Assembly: GCA_900316685.1 (NCBI GenBank)
Contig: ONDS01000007.1
Coordinates: 62,001-126,000 of the forward strand
DNA from: an uncultured Prevotellaceae bacterium
GTDB lineage: Bacteria; Bacteroidota; Bacteroidia; Bacteroidales; Bacteroidaceae
Direction of reading: 5' to 3'
Length of the DNA: 64,000 bases
In this document: in pieces, positions 9,458-17,902 of the stretch
Layout of the letters: every line of letters begins with the position of its first letter
How positions within the stretch are numbered: position 1 is the stretch's first letter
Notes under the pieces: generated by a model
Database searches by the model: none
Seen by the model: the letters and a program-made list of their open reading frames with translations, nothing else
What the model was told of the DNA's origin: nothing
Program-made: the position numbers and the translations under genes

Positions 9458-10465
9458 CTAATCTTTTAATTTTCCAAGCCTCCCATGCAAACGCCGAAGG
9501 GGAAGGGTCCAACGGGCTAAGTGGTAATGATTCTCCAACCATTTCTTCAACTTGTTGTCCCAACCTATCTCCGACTCATATTCCGATGGAAATGTGCCAA
9601 GAAGTCTCATGATTTGGTCGTAGCCTTCGCGGTTGTCGTTCTCCAGCGCCAGCCACATCATGTCTCTGTATTGGCGAATGGTCAGTCGCTGGCTGGCTTC
9701 CTTCAGTATAGGTTCCTTGTCGCTGTAGAAGGCGGCTATCAACTGGTGAGAACGGACCACTTGCTCCTGATGATTCCAGCTGTGTGCCAACTTGTCCATG
9801 TAGGAGTTCTCATTCCTTCGCTCGTAATGATAGGTGAACGATTCCACCACGCCGATGCGCCGGGCGTAGTACAGCAACTGTGCCATAACCAGGAAGTCCT
9901 CGTTGAAGTCGATGCCCTCCACCCACTCGATGCCGTGGTCCTTGTATAGGGAGGTGCGTATCAGACGATTGGTCACAAACCATCGCAGGGTGGGCTTGAG
10001 AAAGGCCAGCAGATATGCCTCCTTGTCGAGCCCGGCACCGCTGTTCTTCTCTTCTTCCACTCCGTCGGCGGTATAGGTGCGGCGCATGCCGGTCACGATG
10101 TCGGCATCGTGCTCACGCTGTTTACTCATCATCTGCTCCACGGCATCTCTCTCTATCCAGTCGTCGCTGTCAACATGGGTTAGGAATGTGCCGTGGCAAT
10201 GTTCCAACAGTGTGTTGCGCACTGCCGCCAATCCGCGGTTCTCCAGATGCGAGAAGATATGCATTTGTCCCTTACGCCTTGGATAGTCTTCCATGACCTT
10301 CTCCAACACCTCCATGCTACGGTCGGGCGTGCAGTCGTTCACGAACACATACTCCAGATTCGTGTAGCTCTGCTCAAACAGACTACGTGCACAACGCTCG
10401 ATATACTGTTCCACACCGTACACCGGCACCAAGATACTGACCAAAGGCTCTCCCGTCATTCCCAT
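9458..10465 (-). CDS. Family 2 glycosyltransferase
   Basis: 335 residues. Cytoplasmic or membrane-associated GT-A enzyme that transfers a sugar from a nucleotide donor to an envelope glycan. The N-terminal nucleotide-binding fold is textbook: PLVSILVPVYGVEQYIERC, SLFEQSYTNLEYVFVNDCT, ENRGLAAVRN and the metal-binding DxD-type HVDSDDW near residue 95. The remaining 220 residues are helical and typical of GT2 enzymes acting on capsule or O-antigen. The TTG at 10504 is rejected as start because it overlaps a -7 promoter element; ATG 10465 (MGMTGEP) or 10459 fits. No other polysaccharide genes are adjacent, so it is an isolated transferase. Confidence 0.9.
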   Translation of the reverse strand: MGMTGEPLVSILVPVYGVEQYIERCARSLFEQSYTNLEYVFVNDCTPDRSMEVLEKVMEDYPRRKGQMHIFSHLENRGLAAVRNTLLEHCHGTFLTHVDSDDWIERDAVEQMMSKQREHDADIVTGMRRTYTADGVEEEKNSGAGLDKEAYLLAFLKPTLRWFVTNRLIRTSLYKDHGIEWVEGIDFNEDFLVMAQLLYYARRIGVVESFTYHYERRNENSYMDKLAHSWNHQEQVVRSHQLIAAFYSDKEPILKEASQRLTIRQYRDMMWLALENDNREGYDQIMRLLGTFPSEYESEIGWDNKLKKWLENHYHLARWTLPLRRLHGRLGKLKD

Positions 10466-10492
10466 TTCATCTTTCAAATTACTTTCCCGCCG

Positions 10493-10500
10493 CAAAGATA
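10493..10500 (-). promoter_or_regulatory. Putative -7 element for the glycosyltransferase
   Basis: On the minus strand the sequence reads TATCTTTG, a TAnnTTTG match 28 bases before the chosen ATG. No clear -33 TTTG was found. Confidence 0.4.
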
Positions 10501-10504
10501 GCAA

Positions 10505-10731
10505 TAATTATTGTGATTGTTCCGCCTTTCCCTCTTTTTTTCTGATTGTATCAAATTCCCCCTATAGGGGACAAAAAGGAATAATAATTCGCAATTCAAC
10601 ATTCTTAATCGCCGTAGGCGACAATTTTTCGACATACGTCTCAACAACCCGTCAACATTCAAAATTCTAAAAGTTTTTTGTATCAAATACCCCCTTTTAT
10701 TGTATCAATTAACGCTCACTAAGAAAGATGA
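10505..10731. other. AT-rich intergenic region with small inverted repeats
   Basis: No gene was seen. It holds a CCCCTATAGGGG palindrome near 10558, a TCGCC-GTA-GGCGA hairpin near 10609-10621 and short TTCAACA-like words, which recur next to the array before exbD at 48877. Confidence 0.5.
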
Positions 10732-10763
10732 TTTGCAGGTATCGCTTTTTTTTCGTAATTTCG
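10732..10763 (+). promoter_or_regulatory. Promoter of the GH51 gene
   Basis: TTTG at 10732-10735, a 20-base spacer and TAATTTCG at 10756-10763 (one mismatch to TAnnTTTG), 28 bases before the ATG. Confidence 0.6.
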
Positions 10764-10791
10764 CCTTCAAAATACATAATCTATCAAAATA

Positions 10792-12774
10792 ATGAATAAA
10801 CGTATTCTTCTTGGTGTGGCGCTCATGGCGGCTTCACTGGGCGCAAACGCCCAAAAAACGATGTCTCCTCCCTCGGGCGGAAAAGCTATCAGTGATGAAC
10901 TCATAGGTATCTTCTTCGAGGATATCAGCAGTGCCGCCGACGGCGGACTGTATGCTGAACTCGTACAGAACGGTTCCTTCGAATTCAATCCCACGGAAAG
11001 GGACGGATGGGGACCGGGCACGGCATGGCGACTCATCCGACCGGGACACTCCTTAGGCTTCATGCAACCGCTCTCGGATAAACCGATTCATCCCAACAAC
11101 CCCACTTTCATGCGACTGAACATCGAACGTGTAGGACATTATTATGACTTCTCCGGATGGACGGGCTTCGGATTGCAGAACGATGGCTTCAATGGCATAT
11201 CCGTCAAGGCGGGCGAAGACTACTGTTTCTCGGCCTTCATGCGTAATGTGGACGAAACGGCGAAGACCGTACGCGTGGCTTTGGTCCAACCACAGGGATG
11301 GGGCAAGGACCCCAAACTGCTGGCGGATGCCGAGATAAAGGTGTCGGCGGCGCAATGGACGAAATACGACGCTCAGCTGTCGGTTGGCGAAACGGTGACC
11401 AACGCGGTGCTCCAAATCCTGGTGCTCGATAAGGGGGCGCTCGACATCGACATGGTGTCGCTCATGCCGGGAACGACCTTCAAAGGACATGGCATGCGTG
11501 CCGACCTGGCACAGGCTCTGGCCGACCTGCACCCGAAATTCATGCGTTTCCCGGGCGGATGCGTGGTCCACGGCGGAGGCGATGGCTTCTGGAATACCTA
11601 TCGATGGAAAACAACCGTAGGGCCGAAGGAGCAACGACGCGGTCTGAAAAACACGTGGGGATACCACCAGTCCATGGGATTGGGCTACTTTGAGTATTTC
11701 CAGTTCTGCGAAGACCTTGGCATGGAGCCGGTGCCCATATTGCCGTGCGGAGTAAGCTGCCAAGGTACCAATGGGGGATGGGGCATGAAAGACCAGGCGC
11801 AAGACTGGGTGCCCATGGATCAGATGGATGAGTGGGTCGACGATGCCCTCGACCTCATCGAATGGGCCAACGGCGATGTCAATACCCGATGGGGTAGGGT
11901 GCGCGCCGAGGCGGGACACCCCGAACCATTCAACCTCAAATACCTCGGACTGGGCAACGAGGAGCGTATCTCGCCCGAGTTCATCGAACGCTTCAAGTTT
12001 ATCTACAAGAGGGTACGTGAGAAACACCCCGAAATCGTCATCGTGGGAACGGCGGGACCGGGCTCACATCCCGAAAACCCTGACTTCCAGAATGGATGGA
12101 AATTGGCGGAGGAACTTGAAATGCCCATACTCGACGAACATTATTATGAGCCCCGCGATTTCTTCCTCAACAATCGGCAGTACGACAATTATCCCCGCGA
12201 CCGCAAGACGAAGGTCTATCTTGGGGAATACGCAGCGAAAGACAAGAAACTCATCGATGCCCTGGCAGAAGGACTCTACCTCCTCCACGTCGAACGAAAT
12301 GGCGATGTGGTGTGCATGACTTCCTATGCGCCGCTTTTCGCACGCAAGGACAACACCAACTGGAATCCCGACCTTATCTATTTCGACAATGAAAGGGCAT
12401 ACCTCACTTGCAGCTACTATGTGCAACAGATGTTCGGACTCTCCTCGGGCGACTATTTCTACGGCGACTGCGTCAATATCGACGGGGCTACCAACCTACA
12501 GGGACAGTCGGTCATCCTCAATACCAAGACGCGGCAGCTCTTCGTCAAGCTCTGCAACGCCAGCGCCGAAGCGAAGAAAGCCGACATCGACCTCTCGCGC
12601 TTCAAAAGCCTCAAGGGCAATGCCACCAAGACTGTCATCGCAGGAAATGCCGAGGATGAGAACAACTACGAACAGCAACCCATCAAGCCGCAATCCTCCA
12701 CCGTCAAGGTGAAGAAAAAGATGACTGTCGACATGCCGCCCTATTCCATCCAGATGTATCAAATCAATTTATAA
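10792..12774 (+). CDS. GH51 alpha-L-arabinofuranosidase
   Basis: 660 residues. Exported hydrolase that removes arabinofuranosyl side chains from plant arabinan or arabinoxylan. A signal peptide (MNKRILLGVALMAASLGANA) is followed by the GH51 signature IGIFFEDISSAADGGLYAEL, a carbohydrate-binding-like beta domain (about residues 80-225) and a TIM barrel. LGLGNEE near residue 388 carries the acid/base glutamate and VYLGEY near 478 the nucleophile glutamate. The C-terminal beta-sandwich ends with MPPYSIQMYQINL. It has its own promoter, and the bidirectional terminator at 12819 follows. With the GH95 enzyme it suggests growth on plant or host glycans, but no SusC/D pair lies nearby. Confidence 0.95.
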   Translation: MNKRILLGVALMAASLGANAQKTMSPPSGGKAISDELIGIFFEDISSAADGGLYAELVQNGSFEFNPTERDGWGPGTAWRLIRPGHSLGFMQPLSDKPIHPNNPTFMRLNIERVGHYYDFSGWTGFGLQNDGFNGISVKAGEDYCFSAFMRNVDETAKTVRVALVQPQGWGKDPKLLADAEIKVSAAQWTKYDAQLSVGETVTNAVLQILVLDKGALDIDMVSLMPGTTFKGHGMRADLAQALADLHPKFMRFPGGCVVHGGGDGFWNTYRWKTTVGPKEQRRGLKNTWGYHQSMGLGYFEYFQFCEDLGMEPVPILPCGVSCQGTNGGWGMKDQAQDWVPMDQMDEWVDDALDLIEWANGDVNTRWGRVRAEAGHPEPFNLKYLGLGNEERISPEFIERFKFIYKRVREKHPEIVIVGTAGPGSHPENPDFQNGWKLAEELEMPILDEHYYEPRDFFLNNRQYDNYPRDRKTKVYLGEYAAKDKKLIDALAEGLYLLHVERNGDVVCMTSYAPLFARKDNTNWNPDLIYFDNERAYLTCSYYVQQMFGLSSGDYFYGDCVNIDGATNLQGQSVILNTKTRQLFVKLCNASAEAKKADIDLSRFKSLKGNATKTVIAGNAEDENNYEQQPIKPQSSTVKVKKKMTVDMPPYSIQMYQINL

Positions 12775-12818
12775 ACAACACTTGTAAATGAAAAGCGGAA
12801 TAAAGTGTCCTACTCTAT

Positions 12819-12856
12819 AAAAAATCCCTCCCCAAACGCACGGGGAGGGATTTTTT
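12819..12856. terminator. Bidirectional intrinsic terminator, left island edge
   Basis: Perfect 15-bp stem: AAAAAATCCCTCCCC pairs with GGGGAGGGATTTTTT around an 8-base loop, with A and T runs making it active in both directions. It lies between the convergent GH51 and brxL genes. The same stem occurs at 39584-39621. Confidence 0.9.
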
Positions 12857-12904
12857 ATAATATCCCAAATCGTAAGGTGTCGATTCGTGGGAGAAGCGGA
12901 GCCT
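12819..12904. repeat. Direct repeat flanking the BREX island, left copy
   Basis: The terminator stem plus a conserved 45-base tail containing GTAAGGTGTCGATTC and AGAAGCGGAGC matches 39584-39664 in the same orientation, with a few substitutions and a small gap. The two copies bracket the whole brxA-brxL operon. Two copies of GCCTCCGTGCCCGCC follow only the left repeat (12901 and 12940). Confidence 0.85.
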
Positions 12905-12969
12905 CCGTGCCCGCCATTTACCATCTTTGTAGGGGCGGTGCCTCCGTGCCCGCCCAATTCCTTTCCTTG

Positions 12970-15054
12970 TCATTCCCGAACATACGTTACGGAGAACTCC
13001 CTGCACCGTCGGTTCACCTGCCGCACATTGCCGAGCGAGAAACGCCCGAACTTGTCGAAAATATCCAATCCGCGTGAGAGGATGATTTTCCAACCGTTGT
13101 CTAAACAGATATTGCGGTCGTGATCGGCATCGAAGAAATATTTGAATTGAATGCCCAACGCAGCCAACTCGCTTGTGAGATCATCGAAGATGTCTATCAT
13201 CTCCGGTATCTTCTCGTCGGTGTTCTGGGTGTGCAGCTCGATATAAAGTTCTTCGTCGTTCTCGCAACATTCACGGCAAGTCTGGATGAACTCTAAAAGA
13301 TTGTCAACCTGGAATGCCATCCTTATATAAGGGTCGGTGATGACAATATGCGAAGCTGAAGCGAGGTAATCGCCGAACAGTTTCTTATATGAGACATTCG
13401 ATTGATTGGCGCGGACTTCAATATATTTGGAAGCCAGTTGTTTTGCCTTTGGAGTAGCAGGATCATGGCCTTCCTCCTTCGGCTGTGGTGCCGAAGTGTC
13501 TTTTGACTCCGTGGCTGGCTTGCCCTCTTGTGGAAGCGAAGGAATGTCTTCACTCTCTACCTGTCGCTCATGTTGTGGGAGAAAGTCGTTCTCTATCTGC
13601 TCCAAAGTCAGTACGGCGCGCTTTACTCCCGTCTTCACATTAAGATACTCAAACTTAGCAGGTTCGGCTTGGAATGTCTCATCGATGACATAAAGCTGAT
13701 CCTTGACGCGCTTACGCGATTCTGCAGCGAAGTCGATGATTTCGTAAGCCTCCTCATCGGTGAAGTTCTGGTCGGGATAAATAAGCTTTATCAAGCCGGA
13801 GAATGTCTTACGGATGGCCAGATGGTCGCGCTCGGAGAGCGACCCATCAAACTGTGCGTAGTTCTTCAGCAACGAGGTCAAGTCTGTGTTGCGCATGGCA
13901 TGAAGTACAGCGGCGATGTAGTCCGTAATCAAACCATAGCCTTTCGAGAACGAATTCTTCTTCAGCATCTTAATCTCCCATCCTGGGTTATAAAGATGTA
14001 TTCGGTCGAGGAAGGCACCCTTGATGAATGACGTAGGTATGCTCTCGAACAGATGACTATTTTTGAGCATATATGGAACAGTGTGCTTGGTGTTTCCGAC
14101 GAATGACATTGAAGCAGATGCCTCGTGCGTGGCCTTACCACGATTGAACGACTTGTTGGCCAGATAGTTCTGCATCGTGTCAATGAGGACAGCATCCGTA
14201 GCACGCCCTTTCTGTTGCTCAAACTCATCCCATGCCACCACATCCCAGTAACCAACGAGGCCGAGAATTTCCTTGTTGCCCGACATCTTTACGAAGAGAC
14301 GGGCAGAGGTGACATCCCCACCGCTTACAAGGACACCGTAGGGAGAAAGTTCTTGGAACACATGCGACTTGCCCGTACCCTTCGGGCCAAGTTCCATGAA
14401 GTTAAAGTTGTTCTCAACGTGGGGCAGCAGACGAGACAACACGATAAACTTCTCCCTTCGGTTCAAATTATCGGGATTCAGGCCTACCGTATGAACGAGA
14501 AAGTCTATCCATTCCTCAGTGGTGAAGTTCTGACGTTGCTCTATATATTCGTCGAGGTCGATATTGGATATCTGTATGGGCTTCAGCTTCTGTATCAACC
14601 AGCGTACCTTGACGTCTTGGCCTGCTACATAGCCTATGGTGACGATGCACCAAACCCCGTTCCCGGAAAGCAACTTGGGATTCTTGCGCACATAATCCGT
14701 TCCTATAGGCACTCCCGTTAATCCGAGATTGGCAAAGGTGGCATTGTACTCATCATTCTTCTCGTTCAGAATGACAGTAACCTTGTCGATGATTCTGTGC
14801 TGTCCGTTTTCACGTATCAAACCCTTTACCGACTCCGCCTCGGCACGATGAACATAGTTGTTCTTGATGATCAGCCTCACTCTTTCCAGCCCTTCGTTGA
14901 TCACTTCTTCGTCATCGCTGGCACAATATTGTCCCAGCAAATACTCCAGTACGTATGTCGGCACAGGAAGACCTCCCTTCACGAGGAAAGCCAAGTCTTT
15001 TCTTACTACCTTGCCGACAAAGGCGTTCATGATTTTATGTTGTAAATCCATCAT
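12970..15054 (-). CDS. brxL: BREX protein BrxL (Lon-like AAA+ ATPase)
   Basis: 694 residues. Last gene of the BREX operon. BrxL is an AAA+ DNA-binding ATPase needed for phage exclusion and largely dispensable for host methylation. Walker A is GPKGTGKS near residue 225 and Walker B VVAWDEFEQ near 276. A charged, repeat-like linker (about 500-545) precedes a C-terminal roughly 150-residue domain (HIVITDPYIRMAFQVDNL, NGWKIILSRGLDIFD) that resembles the MIT_C/phospholipase-D-like domain found at the end of many BrxL proteins. It starts 90 bases after the pglZ stop, the largest gap in the downstream half apart from the repeat at 17711. Family identity is clear from gene order and motifs. Confidence 0.92.
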   Translation of the reverse strand: MMDLQHKIMNAFVGKVVRKDLAFLVKGGLPVPTYVLEYLLGQYCASDDEEVINEGLERVRLIIKNNYVHRAEAESVKGLIRENGQHRIIDKVTVILNEKNDEYNATFANLGLTGVPIGTDYVRKNPKLLSGNGVWCIVTIGYVAGQDVKVRWLIQKLKPIQISNIDLDEYIEQRQNFTTEEWIDFLVHTVGLNPDNLNRREKFIVLSRLLPHVENNFNFMELGPKGTGKSHVFQELSPYGVLVSGGDVTSARLFVKMSGNKEILGLVGYWDVVAWDEFEQQKGRATDAVLIDTMQNYLANKSFNRGKATHEASASMSFVGNTKHTVPYMLKNSHLFESIPTSFIKGAFLDRIHLYNPGWEIKMLKKNSFSKGYGLITDYIAAVLHAMRNTDLTSLLKNYAQFDGSLSERDHLAIRKTFSGLIKLIYPDQNFTDEEAYEIIDFAAESRKRVKDQLYVIDETFQAEPAKFEYLNVKTGVKRAVLTLEQIENDFLPQHERQVESEDIPSLPQEGKPATESKDTSAPQPKEEGHDPATPKAKQLASKYIEVRANQSNVSYKKLFGDYLASASHIVITDPYIRMAFQVDNLLEFIQTCRECCENDEELYIELHTQNTDEKIPEMIDIFDDLTSELAALGIQFKYFFDADHDRNICLDNGWKIILSRGLDIFDKFGRFSLGNVRQVNRRCREFSVTYVRE

Positions 15055-15144
15055 TCATTTATTATTTTATCAATACTTTTAGAATTTAAGAATTTTTTTT
15101 AGCGTAAAATTCTCCAATTCTCTAATTCTTGATTATTTCATGAT

Positions 15145-17703
15145 TTAGAAGTCAAAATCGTTTTCAATCAATGTGTTATTCGTCACGTTCTCCTTGATGA
15201 GCGGATTGAGTTCATCCGTCATGTCAAAGACCTTCAACTGAAGCACTTTGGCATCGACATTCCTGTTGAGCGTCAGGTCAACCTGTATCTTTCGATTGTC
15301 AAGTGACGGGTCTGTCTTATCCAGTGGGATTGTTTTGATAGGTGTGACCGCTTCATCATTATAGTAGAGTGCCACATTGACAATCCTTTCCTTCATATCC
15401 ATTGAGACTGCCTCTGTCTGCAAAAGCTTGAATCGCAGACGTGAAGCTTGCATGGAGAGCTTCCTGTCAAGTACCATCACACCTACAGGCTGTTTGTTGT
15501 CTGCACGTTCCTGACGGCTTGTGATTACTGGTATGATGAGTTCCTGCATAGCTGCTCCACCATGTGTGAACATATATCCACCTGATGGTGCTGCCAATCT
15601 GTTGGTTCCTTGTGGCACGGCCACAAACACGTCACCAACGTTTACCATGGCTGACACTTCATCCAATGGGAACTTGATGATACCGTTCACCTCCTTATCA
15701 GAAGTGGTGAGATAGTAGCGAGAGCTGCGTTCCAAGGTATCTTCCTCAATCTTGTGTTTGTCTTTTTCGGCAAACACGATGTCATTGAAGAGGAAACCAT
15801 GGTCGCTGGTCACATATACCTCCGTGACGTTATAGGAAGCGTGTATCTTCGGAATCATCGTGCCCAGTTCTGTGATGGCTTCATGACAAGCTTGGGTCAC
15901 TTGCTTGGCGTTGCCATCATGTCCTGTCTTGTCTATCACATCGTGGAAGATATAGACCAAAGAGTGCTTGAAAATCTCACGGTTCTTGTCCTGGTTATAT
16001 TCGGCAACTGTCTCAAACGGAACACAGATGGCTCCATCTCTATACCTCTGTAGATGGTCTGACCTCTTTTCTGTCGTGTCGAGGATATGATTGTCAACAG
16101 CCATGTCCTGCTTATCGCCCTGTCCGTAGAGCTTCAACTCATTGTGTGGCAGCAACGATGGTTTGCAATACTTTGTTTCCGTAGGAAGCATGGCAAGGGC
16201 TGGTTTCAATGTGGCTACATGGCGTGACTTTGCCAGCTCGCCAATCAGTTCCTGGGCCACTTCATAGCGCAGTGCGTCGCTTATTATTACAACAACTTTC
16301 TTCTGTATGGGCTTGATGCGCTCGTCATAGAAGTCATATTGACGAAGGAGATGAACCTCCTGCATACCACCGGCATCCTTGATGCAACGTGTCCACTCCA
16401 GGTTCATGCGATTGCATAGTTTGGCATAGTTCTGGTCAAGATTGCCCTTGGTCTGCTGTATGGTGGTGAATAGTTCACAAGAGGGGTCAATCTTGAAGTA
16501 TAACTCTTCTGCCTGACGGTAAAGTTGGTCAACAACATAGTAGTCCTCCTGATACCGCATCACATATTCATCTGGAGTGTTGAGCGTGAGCGAGCCAAGT
16601 GAGAGTGCCTTCTGATAGAACCTTGCCACCAGAAGAGCATAGTCCATCACCTGTGCCATCACACCGTGGTCATTGTGTTTCAGAAGTAAGTCTTCTACAC
16701 GGTTCGTGACAATCTCTGGCTCTGTCTCGATCTTCTTTTCCAAGAGCGTCTTGATGATAGGCAGACACAAGGCTTCAGGCACGAAATAGAAGTTGGCTTC
16801 TGTTCCATACCAGCGTATCAGCTCTTCATCGCGGATGTCTGCCCCCAACTCTTCGAATAGTTCCATCAACGCTTTGGCTGACTTCTCTTGACTGAGTGCC
16901 AACTCCAGAATACGGTTCATCTGCTGCAAAGCCAGACTGTCATTGATGCGATTCTGCTTGTAATTGTCAGCATCCACAGGAGCCAAGTTCTGTACGATGG
17001 CATTATATTTCAGCACCTTTACAACCGCGCCCACCTTTGCTTCAGTATTTTCATCGTAGGAAACACCAAAGATGTCTGTCAACTTCTGCTTCAGAGCATC
17101 ACTAACATCCTTGCAGCCTCTCATCTTGATAAAGAAGTCGGTCTGCTTCTGACGCTCACTGTCACGTCCCATCAGAAGCAGACGCACAATGATGGCATCC
17201 CAGTCTAAGATGCGCTGCTGTCCCATGTAACTGCTGAGGAAACCACGGACGAACTTATCTGTAGTGATGCTCTTGTCCTGGTAATATGGAGCAAACAGCT
17301 TCTGCATCTTGTCCGACTGTAGCTGCTGTATGTTCTTCTCAATGAACCGTACCATTTTCTTGTCGGTGTCGGGCAGTCCGTTCTGCTGGATGAATGCTGC
17401 ATAGTCCTGACTATGGTATTCCATATTGGCTACCAATAAGTCCATCAATGGGAAAGTTGCTTGCAGGGACTTTACTTGCAGGGGCGAAGGCTGGTGCATC
17501 ATCAGGATTACCTTGTCATACTGCCAATCGTTATCGAGATTGTATTTCACGGTGAACCAGTCGCCTTTGAAATCCACATAACGATAACCTGTACGCCATT
17601 CCACGTCAGCAAGTTCTGCGGCAAGAAACTCATTGTTGAAGATGAACAGCACCTTCAACTCAGGGTCTCGTTCGAAATATTGATATATTTTGTCTTGTAC
17701 CAT
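15145..17703 (-). CDS. pglZ: BREX protein PglZ (alkaline-phosphatase-like)
   Basis: 852 residues. PglZ is the signature BREX component, with an alkaline-phosphatase-superfamily fold, and is required for both methylation and phage exclusion in characterised systems. The catalytic/metal-binding segment VVVIISDALRYEVAQEL lies near residue 472 and YVTSDHGFLFND near 633, the two most conserved PglZ blocks. The N-terminus (FNNEFLAAELADVEWRTG) matches type 1 BREX PglZ. The C-terminal 180 residues are beta-rich. It is transcribed leftward in the operon, and the ATG at 17703 lies five bases after an in-frame TAA that ends the open tail behind the DUF1016 gene. Confidence 0.94.
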   Translation of the reverse strand: MVQDKIYQYFERDPELKVLFIFNNEFLAAELADVEWRTGYRYVDFKGDWFTVKYNLDNDWQYDKVILMMHQPSPLQVKSLQATFPLMDLLVANMEYHSQDYAAFIQQNGLPDTDKKMVRFIEKNIQQLQSDKMQKLFAPYYQDKSITTDKFVRGFLSSYMGQQRILDWDAIIVRLLLMGRDSERQKQTDFFIKMRGCKDVSDALKQKLTDIFGVSYDENTEAKVGAVVKVLKYNAIVQNLAPVDADNYKQNRINDSLALQQMNRILELALSQEKSAKALMELFEELGADIRDEELIRWYGTEANFYFVPEALCLPIIKTLLEKKIETEPEIVTNRVEDLLLKHNDHGVMAQVMDYALLVARFYQKALSLGSLTLNTPDEYVMRYQEDYYVVDQLYRQAEELYFKIDPSCELFTTIQQTKGNLDQNYAKLCNRMNLEWTRCIKDAGGMQEVHLLRQYDFYDERIKPIQKKVVVIISDALRYEVAQELIGELAKSRHVATLKPALAMLPTETKYCKPSLLPHNELKLYGQGDKQDMAVDNHILDTTEKRSDHLQRYRDGAICVPFETVAEYNQDKNREIFKHSLVYIFHDVIDKTGHDGNAKQVTQACHEAITELGTMIPKIHASYNVTEVYVTSDHGFLFNDIVFAEKDKHKIEEDTLERSSRYYLTTSDKEVNGIIKFPLDEVSAMVNVGDVFVAVPQGTNRLAAPSGGYMFTHGGAAMQELIIPVITSRQERADNKQPVGVMVLDRKLSMQASRLRFKLLQTEAVSMDMKERIVNVALYYNDEAVTPIKTIPLDKTDPSLDNRKIQVDLTLNRNVDAKVLQLKVFDMTDELNPLIKENVTNNTLIENDFDF

Positions 17704-17707
17704 ATAT

Positions 17708-17902
17708 TTAATCTTTTATCTGTTTCAAAGATTGTATTTTAACAATTTGAATGTTTTCATCTACCTGCCAGTAAGTTGAACTGGTGACATTACTGGTGAC
17801 ATTACTGGTGACATCGGTAACATCCTTTCCGACATCCTTTCCGACATCCTTTCCGACATTCTTTCCGACATCTTTCCGACATTCATCTTCTGCATGACAA
17901 AA
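17708..17902 (-). pseudogene. Open 64-codon tail in frame behind the DUF1016 stop
   Basis: After the TGA at 17903-17905 the same frame stays open for 64 codons and closes with TAA just before pglZ. It contains 12-bp repeats coding (DVGK)n and then DVTSNVTSNVTS, followed by a non-repetitive TYWQVDENIQIVKIQSL. The first repeat unit is one base short. The preserved 12-bp phase suggests coding ancestry: either a lost C-terminus of the DUF1016 protein or the tail of a decayed AlbA_2-type gene (the AlbA_2 protein here has DVTVNVT twice). No translation of it is assumed. Confidence 0.5.
17787..17885. repeat. 12-bp tandem repeats before pglZ
   Basis: Two to three units of a GACATTACTGGT type are followed by about five of a GACATCCTTTCC type (one shortened to 11 bp). 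This is the only tandem array inside the BREX island. Its period is 12, a multiple of three, unlike the 7-bp arrays elsewhere. Confidence 0.85.

Noticed and set aside
11053-12027. 324-codon open frame antisense to the GH51 gene
   Set aside because: Composition artefact of the real gene.
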